Origin: Algoriphagus zhangzhouensis | GTDB taxonomy: Bacteria > Bacteroidota > Bacteroidia > Cytophagales > Cyclobacteriaceae | Assembly (NCBI RefSeq): GCF_900148515.1 | Contig: NZ_FRXN01000003.1 | Span: 414,757 to 478,756, forward strand | Direction of reading: 5' to 3' | Length of the DNA stretch: 64,000 bases | Shown here: positions 1 through 7,971 of the stretch, one piece after another | Position numbering within the stretch: position 1 is the first letter of the stretch | How the letters are laid out: the number at the start of each line of letters is the position of its first letter | Translations under genes and position numbers: made by a program | Notes under the pieces: model-generated | Databases searched by the model: none | Told to the model about the DNA's origin: nothing | The model's input: only the letters and a program-made list of their open reading frames with translations

Positions 1-730
1 AAGGGTTTCCAGCCATAAATTGAAGCAATTCTTGTTGATATTGATGGATCGGCCATTTTTTAAGAACTGACTGATCTGCTATAAATTCATGGTTTAGCTG
101 GATGCTTTGCTTAGCCCAATACAAGCCTGGATGGAACCAAAACGGGATCATCAATAGCTCTATAAATAATATATCCCAGCTATGTTTCCCATTCACATGC
201 GACAATTCATGCTCAAACACCGCATCAGAAATCTCCTCATTTTCAAACTCCTCTTTTGTAACAAAAATGTAATGAAAGAAAGTATATGGAATGACTTTCT
301 GGGAAAGTAGAACCAAGGTTTGACCACGATAGGTCACCTTCAAATTCTTATTGACCTGATTATAGAGTACTCCAATATTTTTGACAAAACGGATTAAGAA
401 TACTATCGAAACCATGCCATAGACAATCCACAACAATATTTGCCATGGAAGCTCTGTTGGCAGCTCGGTAAGGACTAATTCCTGATTAGAGACATTTTCA
501 AAAGTGGGGATTACATTTTCCCCAAAATTCAATGATTCCACAAAAACAGGAGCCTGTTTTTCTACAAAAACCACTTTTTCAATTGTGTTTAGCGGAATCA
601 AAAAAGAGAAAATAATTGCCCCTAATAGGTAAAAGCGATTGAATTGGTAAAACACTTCCCGCTGAAGCAAAAGCCTATGAATGGCCAGAAAGACCATCAG
701 ACAAATCACGGATTTCAATAGATATTCCAT
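1..730 (-). CDS. BlaR1-like M56 family membrane metallopeptidase (partial)
   Basis: Translating the minus strand from ATG at 730 gives an open frame that runs off the left window edge (about 243 residues visible). It opens with a hydrophobic segment, a second one near residues 38-48, and a third near residues 110-125. A zinc-protease motif HELSH follows near residue 190, then HEFIAD about 35 residues later, as in M56/BlaR1 peptidases. The family senses a signal across the inner membrane and relieves repression by a BlaI/MecI partner. The start codon shares one base with the stop of the upstream blaI-like gene (TGATG), so the two are probably translationally coupled. In Bacteroidota many such pairs are not tied to beta-lactam resistance, and no beta-lactamase is nearby, so the signal is unknown. 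The C-terminal part is outside the window. Confidence 0.88.
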   Translation of the reverse strand, partial: MEYLLKSVICLMVFLAIHRLLLQREVFYQFNRFYLLGAIIFSFLIPLNTIEKVVFVEKQAPVFVESLNFGENVIPTFENVSNQELVLTELPTELPWQILLWIVYGMVSIVFLIRFVKNIGVLYNQVNKNLKVTYRGQTLVLLSQKVIPYTFFHYIFVTKEEFENEEISDAVFEHELSHVNGKHSWDILFIELLMIPFWFHPGLYWAKQSIQLNHEFIADQSVLKKWPIHQYQQELLQFMAGNP

Positions 731-1098
731 CAGCTTTTTTGGACTAGTTTTTCTTCAATTAGAGACTTCAATTCTTCAAGTTCTTCTTTGGATAAGTCAG
801 TTTTCTTCGTGAAAAAAGAAGCAAACTGACCTGGAGAATCATTGAAAAAGTTTTTGATCAAGCCATTGATATGTTTGGAGAAATAGTTTTCCTTACTGAT
901 CAATGGAAAATATTGTCTCATATTCCCAATCGTCTCATAAGAGACAAAATCTTTCTCCTGCATCCTTTTCAACAAAGTGGAAATTGTAGTGGCTGCAGGC
1001 TTTGGGTCTGGATACATCTCAAGTAGCTCTTTTTGAAATGCTTTTTTCAAAACCCAAAGGTGATTCATCAATTCTTCCTCAGTTTTAGACAGTTTCAT
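730..1098 (-). CDS. BlaI/MecI-family transcriptional repressor
   Basis: A 122-residue protein of the usual family length. It starts MKLSKTEEELMNHLW, the typical beginning of the winged-helix domain, and has the second conserved stretch TTISTLLKRMQEKDFV near residues 37-52. The C-terminal half should form the dimerisation region. Family members bind TACA-N2-TGTA dyads, and two perfect copies lie immediately upstream (1113-1128 and 1139-1156), so autoregulation of this gene and the coupled M56 gene is very likely. The stop overlaps the M56 start by one base. The assignment is firm; the target genes beyond its own operon are not known. Confidence 0.93.
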   Translation of the reverse strand: MKLSKTEEELMNHLWVLKKAFQKELLEMYPDPKPAATTISTLLKRMQEKDFVSYETIGNMRQYFPLISKENYFSKHINGLIKNFFNDSPGQFASFFTKKTDLSKEELEELKSLIEEKLVQKS

Positions 1099-1112
1099 AA
1101 TTACAAATTACT

Positions 1113-1156
1113 TTCTACAAATGTAGAACACAAAATCAATTCTACAAGTGTAGAAT
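1113..1156 (-). promoter_or_regulatory. Twin BlaI-type operators overlapping the blaI promoter
   Basis: Two perfect dyads: TTCTACAAATGTAGAA at 1113-1128 and ATTCTACAAGTGTAGAAT at 1139-1156, both with the TACA-N2-TGTA core expected for BlaI/MecI repressors. Read on the minus strand, the downstream dyad contains TACATTTG (matches the Bacteroidota -7 box TAnnTTTG). The upstream dyad contains CTTG placed 19 nt before it (close to the -33 TTTG box). Each operator therefore sits on one promoter element. The start codon is at 1098, giving a very short leader. Confidence 0.85.
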
Positions 1157-1425
1157 GAAATTTTTAACATTTTTCAGAGAATTTGATTTTTGAGGAAAAT
1201 TGGAATTCTATGCAACAAATCATGAATTCCTGCCTTATTAAACTACTTACTTCGTAGAATATGGACTTTTACAATCCATTTTTTCAAAAATCCATTATCT
1301 ATTTGACCTAGTTCAAAAAATTGGTGAATTCGACCATATTCAGCGATTTACGAAAGAGAAGTCCTAATTTTGATCTTTAAGCAACGAAAACTTATATTTT
1401 CGAGACTGCTCAAATCAGAACCTAC

Positions 1426-4101
1426 ATGTTAGCTGAATATACACGATTACAAGAGGACCGCGATTTTACCAAACATTGGAAAAAATGGGGTCCTTATTTA
1501 ACTGAAAGACAATGGGGCACCGTTAGAGAAGATTACAGCCCTGATGGTGCTGCTTGGGAAAATGTTACCCACGATGATGCCAGAAGCAAGGCCTACAGAT
1601 GGGGTGAAGAAGGCATTGGAGGAATCTCAGACTACAAGCAAAAACTTTGTCTTGCTTGGGCTTTTTGGAACGGGAAGGACCCTTTTATCAAGGAAAGACT
1701 CTTTGGATTGACTGGAAATCAGGGAAATCATGGAGAAGATGTCAAAGAAATCTATTACTACCTAGACTCCACTCCCACTCATTCCTACATGAAGATGCTC
1801 TATAAGTATCCTCAGACAGAGTTTCCATATGGTGAATTAGTCAATGAAAATGGGAGAAGAAGTAAGACTGATCGAGAATACGAACTCATCGATACAGGGG
1901 TATTTGATGATGATCGCTACTTTGACATTTTCATAGAATATGCAAAGCATGATGCAGAGGATATTATTGCCAAAGTAACTATCCACAATAGAGGCCCTGA
2001 ATCTGCTCCGCTATGGGTAATGCCGACTTTATGGTTTCGAAAAACCTGGTTTACCGGCCATGAACCCTTTCTTCCTAAGCTAAGCTTGGTTCGATCCAAC
2101 CAAATCAAGGCCTTTAACCCTAAGTCAGGAAATTACTCCATCACCTTCGATGGGGCTCCAGACATTCGCTTTTGTGACAATGAAACCAATAGAGAACGCT
2201 TATACGGAATCCCGAACGAGAAGAAGTTCCTAAAGGATGGAATCAATGATTTCATCGTTAAAGGTGATGATTCCAAACTTAACCCAGCATTTACCGGCAC
2301 CAAGGCTGCGGCTATTTATAAACTCGATATCAAAGCAGGTGAGAAAGCCGAAATAGTATTGAGGCTACAACATCAATTGGAGGATGAACCCCTTGAAATA
2401 TGCAATCACTGCCTTCAACAAAGAAATAAGGAGGCTGATGAATTTTACAATCATCTTCAAGAAAGAGTAACAGACCCTGACTTAAAATCCATCCAACGTC
2501 AGGCCTATGCTGGAATGATGTGGTCTAAGCAATTTTATTACTACGATGTAGAAAGATGGCTTGAAGGAGACCCCGGACGATACAGTCCACCAAAAGAGCG
2601 AAAACAAGGAAGAAATCATGATTGGAGACATCTTCAGAATTATGACATCATTTCCATGCCGGACAAATGGGAATATCCCTGGTATGCTGCATGGGATTTG
2701 GCATTTCACTGTATTCCAATTTCAAGGGTTGATCCAGAATTTGCCAAAGACCAACTTCAGCTTCTCCTGAATGAATGGTACATGCATCCAAATGGACAAA
2801 TTCCGGCTTATGAATGGAATTTTTCGGATGTCAACCCTCCTGTCCATGCTTATGCGGTTCAACGGGTTTATCAGATTGATAAAAAGGCAAATGGCGGAAA
2901 AGGAGACCAAGAATTCCTAGAAAGAGCCATGCATAAATTGATGTTGAACTTTACCTGGTGGGTCAATCAAAAGGACTCCGATGGCAAAAACATCTTTGAA
3001 GGCGGCTTCTTAGGACTAGATAATATCTCCTTGTTTGACCGAAGTCATGCTCAATATTACCAAGGGAAATTGGAGCAAGCTGATGCGACTTCTTGGATGG
3101 CGATGTTTTGCTTGAATATGCTTCGGATTTCATTGGATCTCTGCGAATTCAACAAAGTCTATCAATTCACCGCAACCAAATTCCTAGAGCACTTCCTGTA
3201 TATAGCAGGAGCAATGAACAATATTTCCGCTGAGCAAATATCCCTTTGGGATGATGAGGACAACTTTTTCTATGATATTTTCCACGTCCCTGGAAAAGAA
3301 CCAAAGAAAATGAAAGTTCGATCTATCGTAGGATTGATCCCTTTATTTGCAGTCGAACCTATTCGTGAGGAGCTTTTCGATCAGCTTCCAGAATTCAGAA
3401 AGCGACTGGATTTCTTCCTCAGGGAAAAGCCAAAACTAGCTGCTTTGGTTTCTAGCTGGATCCAACCGGGCTACGACAAAAGAAGGCTTTTTTCATTGCT
3501 TAGAGGGCACCGGATGAAGAAAGTTTTGCAAAAAATGCTAGACTCAGATGAGTTCTTAAGTGATTTCGGGATTAGATCTCTTTCCAAATTCCATGAAAGA
3601 AAGCCCTATACGATGAAAATCAATGGAGATACGTTCTCCATCAAATACACTCCGGGAGAATCCGATACCCGAATGTTTGGAGGTAACTCCAACTGGAGGG
3701 GCCCGATTTGGTTCCCAATCAATTACTTGATCATCGAGTCCTTGAAGAAGTTTGACTTCTACTACGGAGGAGATTTCAGCATCGAATACCCAACAGGTTC
3801 GGGCAATTATATGACCATGGATGTGATAGCCAAGGAACTTTCTTTACGCTGTATCAAGATTTTCATGCGTGATGAAAATGGGAATAGACCTTTCAATGGG
3901 ACTCAGGAAAAATTCCAAACCGACCCGAATTTCAAGGATTACATTCTGTTTTATGAGTATTTCCAAGGTGATAACGGTGAAGGGCTAGGTGCCTCCCATC
4001 AGACTGGATGGACGGGATTGGTTGCCGAAATGATCCATAAATTCTACAAAGAGAAAAAACCACACACTTATGGTAACTCTACCACCCTATTTAGAAGCTA
4101 A
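1426..4101 (+). CDS. GH63-like glucosidase (MGH1-like glycoside hydrolase)
   Basis: An 891-residue protein resembling the bacterial glucosidase family related to mannosyl-oligosaccharide glucosidase (GH63, alpha/alpha-barrel). Visible family features are the N-terminal WKKWGPYLTERQWGTVREDYS block, a beta-rich N domain up to about residue 330, then the catalytic barrel with YAAWDLAFH near residue 430 and WRGPIWFPINYL near residue 760. No signal peptide is present, so it is probably cytoplasmic and acts on an alpha-glucoside or oligosaccharide. The true substrate cannot be read from the sequence. The 3' end overlaps the rnhB start by 32 bp, suggesting co-transcription. Confidence 0.82.
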   Translation: MLAEYTRLQEDRDFTKHWKKWGPYLTERQWGTVREDYSPDGAAWENVTHDDARSKAYRWGEEGIGGISDYKQKLCLAWAFWNGKDPFIKERLFGLTGNQGNHGEDVKEIYYYLDSTPTHSYMKMLYKYPQTEFPYGELVNENGRRSKTDREYELIDTGVFDDDRYFDIFIEYAKHDAEDIIAKVTIHNRGPESAPLWVMPTLWFRKTWFTGHEPFLPKLSLVRSNQIKAFNPKSGNYSITFDGAPDIRFCDNETNRERLYGIPNEKKFLKDGINDFIVKGDDSKLNPAFTGTKAAAIYKLDIKAGEKAEIVLRLQHQLEDEPLEICNHCLQQRNKEADEFYNHLQERVTDPDLKSIQRQAYAGMMWSKQFYYYDVERWLEGDPGRYSPPKERKQGRNHDWRHLQNYDIISMPDKWEYPWYAAWDLAFHCIPISRVDPEFAKDQLQLLLNEWYMHPNGQIPAYEWNFSDVNPPVHAYAVQRVYQIDKKANGGKGDQEFLERAMHKLMLNFTWWVNQKDSDGKNIFEGGFLGLDNISLFDRSHAQYYQGKLEQADATSWMAMFCLNMLRISLDLCEFNKVYQFTATKFLEHFLYIAGAMNNISAEQISLWDDEDNFFYDIFHVPGKEPKKMKVRSIVGLIPLFAVEPIREELFDQLPEFRKRLDFFLREKPKLAALVSSWIQPGYDKRRLFSLLRGHRMKKVLQKMLDSDEFLSDFGIRSLSKFHERKPYTMKINGDTFSIKYTPGESDTRMFGGNSNWRGPIWFPINYLIIESLKKFDFYYGGDFSIEYPTGSGNYMTMDVIAKELSLRCIKIFMRDENGNRPFNGTQEKFQTDPNFKDYILFYEYFQGDNGEGLGASHQTGWTGLVAEMIHKFYKEKKPHTYGNSTTLFRS

Positions 4102-4678
4102 CCGACTAGAAGCCGGCTGTGATGAAGTAGGTCGCGGATGTCTTGCTGGGCCTGTTGTAGCAGCCGCGGTAATTTTACCTCAGGATTTTTCAAATCCATG
4201 GATCAATGACTCCAAAAAATTGCGAAAATCCCAACGCGAAGAATTAGTGGATGAAATCAAAAACTCAGCGATTGCTTGGGCTATTGCTGAGGCTACAGTT
4301 GAGGAAATTGATCAAATCAACATCCTCAACGCTTCCTTCTTGGCAATGAAAAGGGCAATTCAGCAATTGAAAGTTGAGCCCGAACATTTGCTGATTGATG
4401 GAAATAGATGGAAATCTGATCTCTCTTATCCATATACCTGCGTCATCAAAGGCGATGGAAAGTTTGCCAGCATTGCTTCTGCATCTATTCTCGCAAAAGT
4501 CCATCGAGATAATTTCATGGAAAGTCTGGCTTTGGAATTCCCTCATTATGGGTGGGAAACCAACGCGGGGTATCCGACGAAAATCCATAGAGCCGGAATT
4601 GAGAATTTTGGCAAAACAATCTGGCATCGGACCAGTTTTCAATTATTGCCAAAACAGATGATGCTAGACTTAAAATAA
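4070..4678 (+). CDS. rnhB: Ribonuclease HII
   Basis: A 202-residue RNase HII that removes ribonucleotides and RNA primers from DNA/RNA hybrids. The family signature CDEVGRGCLAGPV carries the catalytic D18-E19. D110 in the LLIDGNR motif and D147 in ILAKVHRD complete the usual acidic set. The length is typical. The start codon lies inside the preceding glucosidase gene (32-bp overlap), and no closer in-frame start keeps the N-terminal strand intact. A strong terminator follows three bases after the stop codon. Confidence 0.96.
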   Translation: MVTLPPYLEANRLEAGCDEVGRGCLAGPVVAAAVILPQDFSNPWINDSKKLRKSQREELVDEIKNSAIAWAIAEATVEEIDQINILNASFLAMKRAIQQLKVEPEHLLIDGNRWKSDLSYPYTCVIKGDGKFASIASASILAKVHRDNFMESLALEFPHYGWETNAGYPTKIHRAGIENFGKTIWHRTSFQLLPKQMMLDLK

Positions 4679-4680
4679 AA

Positions 4681-4706
4681 GCCAACTCTTTCAAGTTGGC
4701 TTTTTC
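4681..4706 (+). terminator. Rho-independent terminator after rnhB
   Basis: Perfect 7-bp stem GCCAACT/AGTTGGC with a 6-nt loop, followed by five T. It begins three bases after the rnhB stop codon and ends the glucosidase-rnhB unit. Confidence 0.9.
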
Positions 4707-4736
4707 ACTCATTAGGGTGCTTGAGCTACAAAAATT

Positions 4737-5174
4737 CTATTCAATTATTTTTTCGAAAGTCAGTTTTCCTGATCCTGGGGAGTCACTGATTGGTTCCAAG
4801 ACCAATTTAGAATCTGTCACTTCAACTATTTTCGCTTTTCTGATTTCTCCTCCACTATTGATAGTCAAGATGTTTTCTGGACTCAATTCCAGTTTTGCTT
4901 TCTTTTGAATCATTCGCTGATTTTGGAAATCTGTAAAAAGCAGAGAATCATTCTCTACGAATTTATAAATAGTATTTTCCAGTCTGTTTTTGATTTTAGC
5001 CTGCATATCTGCCAAAGCAGTGGGATTTGCACTTCTGAATTGGGGGGAATTTCTAATTCTATCAATCCCGTCAAAATGAACCAGTTGCCATTTTCCAAGA
5101 AGCTCTTGCATCTGAATGGGTGAACCCTGGAGGAAAAAAAACAAAATTAAAGCTGGAATATTAATCAAATTCAT
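4737..5174 (-). CDS. Secreted lipocalin-like hypothetical protein
   Basis: A 145-residue protein with an N-terminal hydrophobic stretch (about residues 6-18) that looks like a signal peptide. The start of the mature part, ELLGKWQLVHFDGI, is the pattern of Bacteroidota lipocalin-like/DUF proteins with a short eight-strand barrel (GKWQ near residue 27). No lipobox cysteine is visible. The rest is alternating beta-strand-like sequence ending LVLEP...GKLTFEKI. The gene stands alone on the minus strand between the rnhB terminator and the HNH gene. Function unknown. Confidence 0.6.
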   Translation of the reverse strand: MNLINIPALILFFFLQGSPIQMQELLGKWQLVHFDGIDRIRNSPQFRSANPTALADMQAKIKNRLENTIYKFVENDSLLFTDFQNQRMIQKKAKLELSPENILTINSGGEIRKAKIVEVTDSKLVLEPISDSPGSGKLTFEKIIE

Positions 5175-5213
5175 AACCGCTTACAGGCAATTATTTTGCC
5201 AGAAAAATCAAGC

Positions 5214-5723
5214 CTATTGCACCACCTTCACATTCAAAAATGGAATCCATTCTGAAGCTTGTCTTTCTGCATATAGGGATAAAAAGAAAGATAGTGAAGG
5301 CTTAAAAGGATGCATTTTTAAATGCATACCCGCCTGTTCTGGGGTTTTATCTCCCTTGCTGACATTACAGCGATTGCAAGCAGTCACCAAGTTTGTCCAA
5401 GATGTTTTCCCTCCTTTGGATCGGGGCATCACATGATCGATTGTGAGGTGTCTTTTGCTACCACAATACTGGCACTCTCCATTATCTCGCCTAAAAAGGT
5501 TTACACGATTCAATAAAACTCCACGATAAGGAATGTTTTTATATTCATTGAGACGAATTACCGCAGGATATGAAAAAGTCCGGCTAACGGTTCGGATTTC
5601 GAGTAGATCGTAGGTAGAAAGAATATTTGCTTTATCCAATAAAGTAAGAACAATAGCCTTCTGAGCCGATACCACTGCTACCGGAGAATGATCCAAGTTC
5701 AATACCAATACTCGTTTATCCAT
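5214..5723 (-). CDS. HNH endonuclease
   Basis: A 169-residue HNH nuclease of the type common in Bacteroidota and cyanobacteria. It has an N-terminal strand domain (RVLVLNLDHSPVAVV), a CxxC pair in CQYCGSKR, the core LTIDHVMPRSKGG, then NLVTACNRCNVSKGDKTPEQAG with the second cysteine pair. All metal-binding and catalytic residues look present. These chromosomal HNH proteins usually have no assigned role. The start overlaps the end of the upstream NlpC/P60-like gene by 8 bp, so it belongs to the tsaD-smpB cluster. Confidence 0.9.
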   Translation of the reverse strand: MDKRVLVLNLDHSPVAVVSAQKAIVLTLLDKANILSTYDLLEIRTVSRTFSYPAVIRLNEYKNIPYRGVLLNRVNLFRRDNGECQYCGSKRHLTIDHVMPRSKGGKTSWTNLVTACNRCNVSKGDKTPEQAGMHLKMHPFKPSLSFFLSLYAERQASEWIPFLNVKVVQ

Positions 5724-6522
5724 CTTTTTTGAAGACTGATCTCGCAGTAAAAACTACTTCCTCAGACTTTTGGTTTTTTAAATAGGTTTCCCATTCATTC
5801 AAATCAGATACTTTCATTTTATTATCCATCCAAAGCACTTCTTCCATCCCCAGGTAAATTCCGAAATGATCCTGATTAGAATATTGATGATGAAAAATAA
5901 TCAAATCTCCCGGCTTGACATGATTTATGGGAATGATTCTTCCCGGTAAATACACTGAATTCCAAGTATATCCAGCAATTGAGTAAATCAAAGCAAATCC
6001 CAGCTGTTCATCAACTCCAAAAATACTCCTCCCTCCTGGCTGCCATGGCGCATTGATGTACTTTAAAGCAATATCTACTAATTGATCTCGGTCGGCTTTG
6101 ATCGCATGGCTTCTCACTGATCCGGTAAAGCCAATATGGTCCTGCCAATTGAATAATTCCAAATCTGAAAAATGAAGTCTACTTCCCGGCAATAAATACA
6201 CGTTTGTCCCCATATATTCTATTGCTGCTATGGGGCTGGTGACTATTTGATAGTCTTGATTGAGAAATTTCTGATAATCGAGACTATTGATCTCTTTGAT
6301 GGATTTGGAAGAGATCCATCCTCCAATTCTTGAGTCCTCATTAAAAATTCGATACCAAGTTCGATCTTCGGTGACTGCCAAAACTTGATAACATTCTCCA
6401 AAAAGTAATTGAGTCACCAAAGCCGAGTCTACAGTTGGCTTTCTGTAGACTGGTAAAATCGTTTGTCGGCAAATGCCGAATGCATCATTTAAGGGCCATT
6501 CGTTGGAGTTCTCTTTTGGCAT
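5716..6522 (-). CDS. NlpC/P60-like (C40) protein lacking the catalytic cysteine
   Basis: A 268-residue protein with the architecture of Bacteroidota C40 peptidases: SH3b-like repeats (about residues 15-80 and 90-130), then an NlpC/P60 fold. The fold is recognisable from [17 protein letters not shown] and [11 protein letters not shown] followed by HFGIYLG. The position normally holding DCSGF reads DEQLGF, so the nucleophilic cysteine is absent. The usual second histidine region (HASG) is also replaced (LWMDN). It is therefore probably not a peptidase and may bind peptidoglycan or act as a structural relic. It overlaps smpB by 38 bp and the HNH gene by 8 bp, implying co-transcription. There is no signal peptide. 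Confidence 0.75.
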   Translation of the reverse strand: MPKENSNEWPLNDAFGICRQTILPVYRKPTVDSALVTQLLFGECYQVLAVTEDRTWYRIFNEDSRIGGWISSKSIKEINSLDYQKFLNQDYQIVTSPIAAIEYMGTNVYLLPGSRLHFSDLELFNWQDHIGFTGSVRSHAIKADRDQLVDIALKYINAPWQPGGRSIFGVDEQLGFALIYSIAGYTWNSVYLPGRIIPINHVKPGDLIIFHHQYSNQDHFGIYLGMEEVLWMDNKMKVSDLNEWETYLKNQKSEEVVFTARSVFKKDG

Positions 6523-6955
6523 CTTTTTCCTTCAGGTCCTGTCTCTTATCATGGACTTTTTTTCCTCTACCCAAGGCGATTTCCATTTTGGCCATCCCTC
6601 GGTCATTGATAAATATACGAACCGGAATGATAGTTAGCCCCTTTTCTTGAGACTTAGTTTGCAGTTTCTCGAGTTCTTTTTTGCCCAAAAGCAATTTTCT
6701 ATCTCTCACAGCATCATGATTATAGCTTGCAGCCATTGAATAGGGAGCAATATGCATTTGACGGACATAAAGCTCGCCGTCCAAGAAAACACAAAAGGAT
6801 TCAGTCAGAGAAACTTTCCCCTCACGAATGGATTTGATTTCGGTACCTTTTAGGACCATTCCTGCCTTATAGGTATCTATAAACTCAAACTGAAAGCTTG
6901 CTTTCTTGTTTTTGATATTGATGATTTTATCAAACTTATTGACTTTAGTAGCCAT
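6485..6955 (-). CDS. smpB: SsrA-binding protein SmpB
   Basis: A 156-residue SmpB, the tmRNA partner in rescue of stalled ribosomes. Family landmarks are [28 protein letters not shown] near residues 23-50, the IAPYS and RDRKLLL blocks, and the basic C-terminal tail ([21 protein letters not shown]) that enters the decoding centre. It begins two bases after the tsaD stop and is the second gene of the leftward cluster. No tmRNA gene was seen in the window. Confidence 0.97.
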   Translation of the reverse strand: MATKVNKFDKIINIKNKKASFQFEFIDTYKAGMVLKGTEIKSIREGKVSLTESFCVFLDGELYVRQMHIAPYSMAASYNHDAVRDRKLLLGKKELEKLQTKSQEKGLTIIPVRIFINDRGMAKMEIALGRGKKVHDKRQDLKEKDAKRELQRMALK

Positions 6956-6957
6956 AC

Positions 6958-7971
6958 TTAAATCTTCATTTTTGCCAAAGGAGTAACATCCATCGATGCA
7001 AATTCTCCCTCTTGGTATTTGAAATGTGCAGCCATGGCGATCATCGCTGCATTATCCGTACAATATTCGAATTTTGGAATGTACAGGTTCCATCCTCTCT
7101 TTTTCGCTAGATCAGTTAAGGTATCGCGAAGCCCTGAATTAGCCGAAACCCCTCCTGCAATGGCTATTTCCTTAACTCCATACTGTTTCACTGCCAATTT
7201 CAATTTGATCAAAAGCATCTCAATCAAGCTATATTGGACAGAGGCACAAAGGTCAGCAATATTTTCTTCATTGAAATTAGGATTGCTTTGAAGCTGTTCC
7301 CGAAGAAAATATAAAACCGCTGTTTTTATTCCACTGAAAGAATAATCCAATTCAGGCATTCTTGTTATGGGAAACTGAAACGCCTTTGGATTCCCTTCTT
7401 TCGCATATTTATCAATTAAAGGCCCTCCTGGATAAGGCAAACCCAATAACTTGGCAGTTTTATCAAAGGCCTCCCCTACAGCATCGTCTCTAGTCTCGCC
7501 AATGACTTCCATTTCTAAAGGACTTTTCACCAAAACCAACTGCGTATGCCCTCCACTGACAGTCAAACAAATGAAAGGAAACTTAGGCTTTGGGTCTTCT
7601 ATAAAATGAGCCAAAACGTGAGCCTGCATATGGTTCACCTCGATCAAAGGAATCTGAAGAGAATAGGCCAATGATTTGGCAAAACTCACTCCAACCAATA
7701 AGGCTCCCATCAAGCCGGGTCCTCGAGTAAAGGCAATTGCACTCAAATCTTCCTTATTCAAACCTGAGGTTGAAAGTGCCTCATAAACAACAGGGACAAT
7801 ATTTTCCTGATGTGCCCTTGATGCTAATTCGGGAACAACACCCCCATATTTTTCGTGGACTGATTGTGTGGCCACAATATTATTAAGTACTTTGCCATTT
7901 AAGATAATAGAGGCAGAGGTTTCGTCACACGAGGACTCAATTGCTAGTATAGAAATATCTTTAGTATCCAT
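6958..7971 (-). CDS. tsaD: tRNA N6-adenosine threonylcarbamoyltransferase TsaD
   Basis: A 337-residue TsaD (Kae1/YgjD family) that transfers the threonylcarbamoyl group to A37 of ANN-decoding tRNAs. Visible signatures: [12 protein letters not shown] at the N terminus, the metal-binding HMQAH motif near residue 115, [30 protein letters not shown], and near the C terminus [12 protein letters not shown] with DNAAMIA. The length is normal. Its ATG is at 7971, the same base where the divergent tamB-like frame begins, so the two genes have no intergenic spacer. Confidence 0.97.
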   Translation of the reverse strand: MDTKDISILAIESSCDETSASIILNGKVLNNIVATQSVHEKYGGVVPELASRAHQENIVPVVYEALSTSGLNKEDLSAIAFTRGPGLMGALLVGVSFAKSLAYSLQIPLIEVNHMQAHVLAHFIEDPKPKFPFICLTVSGGHTQLVLVKSPLEMEVIGETRDDAVGEAFDKTAKLLGLPYPGGPLIDKYAKEGNPKAFQFPITRMPELDYSFSGIKTAVLYFLREQLQSNPNFNEENIADLCASVQYSLIEMLLIKLKLAVKQYGVKEIAIAGGVSANSGLRDTLTDLAKKRGWNLYIPKFEYCTDNAAMIAMAAHFKYQEGEFASMDVTPLAKMKI

